Of a stretch of 64,000 nt of DNA, positions 57,412 through 64,000 are shown piece after piece. Location of the stretch: NCBI GenBank assembly GCA_002749535.1, contig MZZL01000034.1:135913-199912 (forward strand), given 5' to 3'. Below the pieces are notes generated by a model. It was given only the letters and a program-made list of their open reading frames with translations, searched no databases and was not told the origin of the DNA. Origin of the DNA: Apophysomyces variabilis (Eukaryota > Mucoromycota > Mucoromycetes > Mucorales > Mucoraceae). A program made the position numbers and the translations under genes. How positions within the stretch are numbered: the stretch's first letter is position 1; each line of letters opens with the position of its first letter.

Positions 57412-60379
57412 TTACATATGATTCATTCCTCCTGCCTGCTGAGGTTGCAATGGGTACTGGCTCGAGTCACCGCTGCTGTGTCGTCTATCATTGAACATAT
57501 GCGAGAATCCATTCTCGGCATCGCCTTGTTTTTCTTGGCTGGGAGGGAATTGGTTCGGGTTGGTTTTCTTCGTGGCGTTATCCAGCGATCGGAACACTTC
57601 GTCATCGACGTAGTAAGCCTTGAAAAGCAACTCGAGAACCTGCATTCTTTCTTCGACGCAGGCAATACGGTCTACCTCGGATTCCAGACTGATGTTATGT
57701 GGATCGGTGCTGAATCGTTTGCTAACAGGGTGTACCAACGGAATACCAGCCTTAGTTATCTGGAACTGAGACTGCAAGCCACGAAGCAAAGATCGCTTCA
57801 TGTCACCGACAGACCAACGTTGCACGACACCCCAAGGTGACCGAGGGCGGAAGCCGAATAGCCAAGCTTGGAGGGCAACGAGTAGACCAAAGACACCACC
57901 AACAAAGCCAAGAGCGTTCAACAAAGTGAACATTTTAACTTCGCGATCGATCAGTTGTGCAAATTGTTGAGGAATAACAGTCACTGAAGCAATCGAAGTG
58001 TGCACTTGGGTATAGACAGGGTTCGGTGCCTCTGCGCGGAAGTAACTGGTCATTTCGGGAGTGCGGTTCTGAATGGGCAAGAATCCAACGTAGTTCCAGC
58101 CAGCGTCTTGCAAGTACAAATGATCCACTAGTTCGTAGCTGAGAGCGTTGTAAGTGAATGGACTGATATCGAACACGTTCGTCGCCTGGATATCGTTACG
58201 TTCTCCATTTTGCCAATTGAGCACCTGGCCTTCTGTCATCAGCGAAGGAATCGAATCCTGAATACCGTAGATCTGAACGTTGGGATCCATTTCCTTCGGG
58301 AAAAGAGACATGTGCACACGTCCGTAAGTGATATTCTGATCGCCATAGAAAGTGAACGACATGGTTGATCCATTGTTGGCACCAGAAGTACCCGTCAATT
58401 TGAAATACTCGGGAGATCGGAATAAGTAGCAATTCACTTCACCAAGGTTGTCGGTGAAGGTTGGAACGAAGATGCTCTTGTTCAAAGGTTGAATATAGCT
58501 GGAGCAAGAAAATCCGTTGTTCGTCTGGCAGCCAACACCAGGGTTTCTTGGGTCGGCAGGGTTAGGATAGGTAGGATAGCCATCAAAACAGAAGCGGATG
58601 TCTAACAAAGTAAAGGGCATTTAGCTTTCTTTTGCTGCTAATAGAGCTCAGCATTCGTGCAAGTTACCTGGAACGTCAACAGTTGCAGAAGGGTTCACGA
58701 TTCTCTGCGTAATGTTTGGACTGGTAACTGACTGCTTAATCACAAAGACAAGGAACATAGTGAACAAAAACAGAAGAACAACTTGGAAAACAATTCGAGT
58801 CGTCTCGGCCCAAACAGGTTCACCAGAACTAAAAAAGAGGTTCAAAGAATAATTAGTTACTTTGCGAAAGGTGGACTGTAAACTTACCGTGGTTTCCAGA
58901 TATCACTATGGATTCTCTTGACCAGCCAGCAGACGTAAGACCAGAAGCGCCATAACAGGAACAAAATGATGGCAGCGAGGACAACAGCAGCTACAGTGAC
59001 ACCAGCAATCAAGCCGGCAGAGATACTGCTACCTTGATCAGGTGTGTTGAATGACTGCAACCAAGAGAAAGTATCGAGATTCAAAACGTTAATGTCGTTA
59101 TAGTAGGTATTTAAGGCAGCACCTATCAAATTAGGATGAAATGCAGTGTCAGCTTTCTCCGACGTTGCGTGTTTCTTTTCTTACCAAATGCGACAGTGAA
59201 ATAATTTCCGTTCAGCATCCCGGCGGAAGCATAAGAGCGACTAGAAGGAGGGATGCCGTTTGCGTTCGGGAGATTCCAGGTCCAGGTGTTAGTGTCCAGC
59301 ACGGAGATACCGTTCCAGTAGGCTCGTGTTCTTTCGATCTGACCGTTATCACCTAATTGTAACAGTACACGTAAATTAAAATTATTAATCTAATTTTATT
59401 TCCATAAAACCCCGTCTAATTTACTCACCTCCAAAAATGAGAATCTTGTTATCAGAAGCTTTGAATAAAAAAAAATGTACGTTAATTACAGATGGTCATG
59501 TAAGAGAATATTGCTACGTACTGACGACGGCGTTATGGTTGGTACTTGTAGAAGCATATCGACCACTAGACGCTGGTGAAACTTTCTGCGTTGTCCATTG
59601 GTTGGTCTTCGGGTCATAGACTTCAACAGAAGTGGTAGGAGCCAGTCCTCTGCCGTTTGCCGTCACAATAACACCACCGACGACCACAAGTCTTCCATCA
59701 CTAGAAACGAGAAATAAGGGAAAAGAAACATTTTAACAGATATGGAAAACAAGATCGCTTTGCGTTACCTTAGAAGGGAGGCGGTATGTCCATAGCGCAT
59801 TGAGGGAGGTTGAGCTAGTTTAGTGAAAGCTTGCGTTGTGAGGTCCAAAGACCATAGCTCAGCGAAGGGGATGGACACGTTGAGTGCACCACCGCAAATG
59901 TAAACGTTCTTTCCGCCGTTGTATGCAGTGGCTGAGAACAGTTGTCGATTGATGGGGACATTAGTTGCATTAGTGTTGCTATTTAAAGGCCAGGCCACCC
60001 AATTGCCGTTGGTGAACGAGTATTGATATATTTGGAGGGGCCAAAGTTGGTTGGCAGTGTTTTGTGCAAGACCACCCATCACATAAAAGTTGTCTCCGGA
60101 TACTACTGCTTGTCCATACGTGACGCCTGCAGGGGTTTGCTGCTGTGGTAATATTTTCCATTGAAATTGGTCGCCAGCTTGAGTAAGCTGATAGAGATCG
60201 TTCGAGTATCGAAGGGTTGCGTTTTCTCCACCGAACATGATTAATGAATTGTTTCGCTGAGCGGTCGCCATGCCAGATTTAAAAGGCAGGGTGGCCATCA
60301 GATTAGGAACGTTCAAATATGCATGGACTGAAGAGAACGCGACCGACAAGGTCAGCAATAGAAATGAAAGGTTCTTCAT
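57412..60379 (-). CDS. Three-span Kelch-repeat membrane protein, 857 aa
   Basis: Seven exons (60379-59769, 59700-59522, 59458-59429, 59352-59185, 59122-58888, 58828-58668, 58601-57412), all in phase. Signal peptide MKNLSFLLLTLSVAFSSVHA. Residues about 30-350 form Kelch repeats (NNSLIMFGGENATLRYSNDL, GDNFYVMGGLAQ, KNVYICGGALN, DGRLVVVGGVIV, DNKILIFGG), so an extracellular beta-propeller. TM1 is at about 366-390 (AGLIAGVTVAAVVLAAIILF). A short basic loop follows, then TM2 at about 420-443 (VLLFLFTMFLVFVI). A second outer domain of about 240 residues has Cys (FCFDGYP, GCQTNNGFSCSSYI, VNCYLF). TM3 is at about 685-708 (LLNALGFVGGVFGLLVALQA). A cytosolic tail of about 150 residues contains a heptad-like EVDRIACVEERMQVLELLF. 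Function is unknown; cell-surface sensing or adhesion is a guess. Confidence 0.85.
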
Positions 60380-63295
60380 GAGCAGATAGTGAAGAGATGC
60401 TCACAGAGAAAAAGAAGAGAAAGGGAAGGGAAATGAGAGGACAGGCGGATTACAATGAAAAATAGGGGTAACGAGATGCAAGTAAAGAAAAAAAAAAAGA
60501 GAGAAGAAAGAGAGGGAATGATAGAAAAGAAAAAAAAAAAGGTACCCGAACTAAAAATGGAGATCGAAAAGTAATTGGATTTGTACGTGGGAGGAGATCA
60601 AAGAAGAATATTATCCACCCTTACAAGGTCTCGACTTGTAGTACATTGACGTTACACTTAATTTAAATCCCGGACTACCCTGTCTCACTATGGCGACCTG
60701 AATCTTGCCTTATCCGGTAATGGACCAGGCCTTTTGGCTCGCGTCTCTTTTCTCCCCTCCAAAAGATACTTTCATCCCCTTTTTCTCACATCAACGTAAA
60801 CAACCACACTCTTTCTTTTCTGGATTGAAAAAAACATTCAAATTGGCAAAATATATAAAGAATTTTCATTTTGTCCATTTTCTTTCTGTCAAGAGAGGAA
60901 ATACTTCTTTGTTGCCATATGAAACCATAATGCTTCCGTATCGGGTCATCGCCATGCTGATTCTACCTGCAACCCGAGTCGGGTACATGTATTCCTATAC
61001 CACATATGTCAACACCTTAAGCACACAGTAAAAATTCGCTTGTTCGCAGCTTTAGCAGTCGAAATGAGTCGAGAGCTACACCAATCTCAATCACAGGTCA
61101 TCCTTTACTTGGGCATGTCTCCGACATGAGATCGAACGTGGGCCCATTCGAGAACCTTTTTTTTTCTGTTCTGATTCCGGTCGCATTCATCTCGTCTTGG
61201 CACTCCAGAAAAATTTACCTCCCGTTTCTACTTTTCCTGTTCAGGAAATATGTATAAACTTAGACAAACGACTTTGAACAGTAGACATACGAACAGTTCC
61301 AGGTCCAAGTCATATCCGAAGCGTATACCTCTACCAGGGAAAATTTGCTTGGCCTCTGGTGCAAATCTTCTGGTATTCTTCCAAGTAGTTAATGTTGTAT
61401 TTTCTTTTAAAATGCGTTAGATATCTCGTCTGCTATCACGCAGCTGAGGAATCTCATGCAAACAACACAAGAGTCGTCCACATATGCTTAATGAGGAGCA
61501 TGACAAGATAGTTGCTGATTGTCTTGACGAGAGGTCCTTCATGTATCCTGGAACAGTTAGACGGAGCATCTGCATCACACACTTGCATAATTCCAGGGTT
61601 CCAAAAGCTCTCTATGACTCTTGTGAGAATATAGCGCAGCTTATCCCTTAGCAAAGTTCGGTGCAAGCCCGGTGGAGAGGAACAGCAGGAAGAAGATCGA
61701 TGAATGTCTTGATCCGGTTTGTAAGTGGAGGGGAACCCGATACGGAGTTGAAAAAGCACTTGTGCCTTCCTCTGATCTGCATCACAAAATTTTACTTGTT
61801 CATCGAATTGTTATTGAGAAGATTGTCTTAAAAAGCCCAATGCATTGGACCAACTGTGGCCTCGAAGCGAACTATCTACAGTATTGTTTATAACAAAGAA
61901 AAAACGTTGCGTTAGCTGCGCACATACTGACAGTGACAATCTGCAAGCACTATTGACTGTGTGACCCTATGCCAAACTTTGTTTAAAAATGGAACTACTT
62001 GCAATTTTCAGATATCTCTTGACCTTCTTTCCTCATGTGTAGTATTTTTTCTAATCAGTTATTAGATGACTCATTCTTTGCAATATGCGGATGCCGAAGC
62101 GGTCATGGTAAATGTCATTTTAATGTATTAATCATAAAAGAAAAAAGAAGGTTTCGGCTCGCATCGGAACACAGTTAGAAGGACTTGCTGATATAGATAT
62201 AGCGCTTTGCTTCCTTGTCCGGTCAAAAAGCAAAGATAGCCCAAAGAACGGCCAGCAATGAAGGATGCGAATTCAGTTAGCTAGATCCACATTTGTAGAA
62301 TTTCCCAAACAGCGATCGTGTGTAGCCGTATGCTACCATGGAGTTCGTTGCTACAAGCTTAAACAAGGATAACTCCGATAAGACAAAAAGCAGCAACTTC
62401 CAAGCAGCGAATCTATAGGATCAGAACATCTTTTACTGCATTTTAGAAGATGCCTGTCTATATCAGCATTAAGCGTTGTTTCCCTTTTGTGTTATGAAGT
62501 GCGAAGTAATTTCAACCATTACATATATTGCTCGAGTGGCGACGAAGCAAAATTAAAGTTGGCCGGCCTATTGTTACAGCACGTTCTGAATTTGTAAAAA
62601 GCTTGCAGCAAGAAGGACAAGTGAGACCCGCAATAGTCCCTATCACGAACAATACTGGCCGTTCCCAATATTAAGTTGTGGATCGTTTTACCAATGTTAC
62701 ATCTCATAGATCGCTTGACCTTCTTTTTCAGTTCTCGCCTTTTTTTTTCCTTCTTAAATGTGCCCGGCCTTCCTTCCTTTCCAGAACGAACAAGAACTGA
62801 TAGCTCGATTGCAGCATTTCAAATTACTATTACATAACATGTGTGTCCGGTGTGTTACAATTATCCACGTAACAACTTTCTTTTCCAGATTATACCTCAA
62901 CAAACTAGGCATGAGATTAAGCTTTTGCAAGCTTTGTTGGTTAGGCAAATTCGACCAGAAGACGGCAACACGTAATATCCCTAGCTCTAGTTTATTCGCA
63001 GAATAAAGCAGTCGTTCGGTGCAGAAAAATAACTTATCCTTGCTACCCGTATCATCGGATATATGTACATACCATCATAAACTGACTGATGACTTTCACA
63101 AGTACTACGAACTTGTGCAATTGAGGTTCCTTCAGCAGCTTCATTTCGAAAATAAATTGGACCGGTATCCCTTTTGGATATTATGAAAGGAAACGAGCAT
63201 AATATATTTTATGGGAATATTATTCAATAATTAAAGCGATACGTTGAAGGATTGTAACAATATTTGATCTTTAGAGTACGCAGGCGTAGCAATGC
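60380..63295. other. Intergenic, no supported gene
   Basis: Purine-rich tracts at 60410-60560 lie just upstream of the Kelch gene start (its 5' UTR or promoter). The rest is AT-rich with short ORFs; no RNA gene, repeat or element was recognised. Confidence 0.5.
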
Positions 63296-64000
63296 TTACA
63301 GAAAATCTTCAAATATGTTCTTGCCTTCACCAAAATAGTCCTCATGAGGCAAACTGAGCTCAAGCATGATATCGGCGATGTCTTCCGGGCTGGGTATACC
63401 ATTATCCACCCGATTGCTAAAGTTCGGATCTTCGTTATGGCTGGCATCGTGCGCAAGCTTCGCTTCTATATTCTCAATCTTGTCTGTAGCATTACTGACT
63501 GATCTTTTGTTCCTGTATCTCTTCAAGAATTTCAATCCCGTTTTGAGGTCTTTCCTAAAGTTGTCGTACAAATCCTTGTATTCCTCGGGCTTCAGAGTCT
63601 CCTTGACACCAAACAAAATCCGATCCAGCTGATCTTTGCTCTCAATGATCACCTCCACAAACTCTGCACCCTTGGCCAGTATAGGTCCTACCACAGGTAC
63701 GAAGCGAAGGACATCCTTGTATATTGACTTTACTATTTGCCCCAGTAGATCCAGCTCATTCTCAGGTTTCGGAAAGTTGGGGGCCAGTCTTGTTCCTTTC
63801 TCACAATTAATGATATTTGCAAATCGGTCTTGGTTGACGGTATTTGCTTGGACAGCTTTCTTTAAAACCTCATCATATGCCTGTTTAGCAGTAGGCTTCC
63901 GGCCGTTTGGGAGGTGAGAAATAGCCTTCTCAACTCGGAAACAACTAAGCAGGCTAACGTCTCGTTGTTCGGGAGGAATCATGCCTAGCAAGGTAAAGCA
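63296..64000 (-). CDS. Orphan protein, C-terminal part, gene leaves the window
   Basis: One open frame runs from the window edge to a TAA at 63298-63296, at least 233 codons with no start needed inside the window. It reads RDVSLLSCFRVEKAISHLPN, GRKPTAKQAYDEVLKKAVQA, LLGQIVKSIYKDVLRFVPVV, GPILAKGAEFVEVIIESKDQ, LYDNFRKDLKTGLKFLKRYR, IADIMLELSLPHEDYFGEG. The helical segment with VPVVGPILAKG is the only hydrophobic patch. No family is recognised. The long uninterrupted frame and balanced composition argue for a real gene. Confidence 0.6.
   Translation of the reverse strand, partial: CFTLLGMIPPEQRDVSLLSCFRVEKAISHLPNGRKPTAKQAYDEVLKKAVQANTVNQDRFANIINCEKGTRLAPNFPKPENELDLLGQIVKSIYKDVLRFVPVVGPILAKGAEFVEVIIESKDQLDRILFGVKETLKPEEYKDLYDNFRKDLKTGLKFLKRYRNKRSVSNATDKIENIEAKLAHDASHNEDPNFSNRVDNGIPSPEDIADIMLELSLPHEDYFGEGKNIFEDFL

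Noticed and set aside
57244..57840. 198-codon plus-strand ORF
   Set aside because: It lies antisense to the Kelch membrane-protein gene, whose minus-strand frame carries the real signal.

Overview
The window is nuclear DNA of a filamentous early-diverging fungus, most likely Mucoromycota. The evidence is many short introns (about 45-100 nt) with GTAAGT/GTACGT-type donors, AT-rich intergenic DNA, CT-rich promoters, a Gpr1/Fun34-type transporter, a full O-GlcNAc transferase, a RRM+PUF protein of the Jsn1/Puf2 type, and Mucorales-like relics of LINE, MULE and pogo elements. One intron has AT-AC ends with U12-type signals, a feature lost in most ascomycetes. No rRNA, tRNA or CRISPR array was recognised.

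Layout. 1-0.2 kb: 5' end of a secretory His-rich protein leaving on the left. 0.2-13.7 kb: accessory, repeat-rich DNA with coding relics, a 160-bp tandem repeat, an intact six-exon orphan gene (482 aa), a LINE relic, a Tc1/IS630-like transposase relic and an F-box pseudogene. 14.7-37 kb: housekeeping genes separated by long empty stretches (COA8-like, TPR protein, acetate-transporter-family protein, glycosyltransferase-like membrane protein, Sec14-like, C2H2+DUF3020 protein, O-GlcNAc transferase, PIG-B/Gpi10). 37-48 kb: PUF protein, 3-hydroxyacyl-CoA dehydrogenase, COQ1, ELO elongase. 48-56.4 kb: a transposon island with a C2H2 relic, a 30-31 bp minisatellite, a MULE-type transposase fused to an OTU-like protease domain and split by a pogo element with clear TIRs and TA target-site duplications, and a second copy of the Tc1/IS630-like relic. 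57.4-60.4 kb: a three-span Kelch membrane protein. 60.4-63.3 kb is empty, and an orphan gene leaves on the right.

Functionally the core genes cover mitochondrial biology (COA8, COQ1, HADH), lipid and membrane work (ELO, Sec14-like, PIG-B) and nucleocytoplasmic regulation (OGT, PUF). They are single eukaryotic genes rather than an operon. The only obvious shared control region is the 113-bp divergent promoter between the COA8-like and TPR genes. Exon models were built by hand: splice sites were chosen so that reading phase is kept and family motifs join, and they are inference unless RNA data confirm them.
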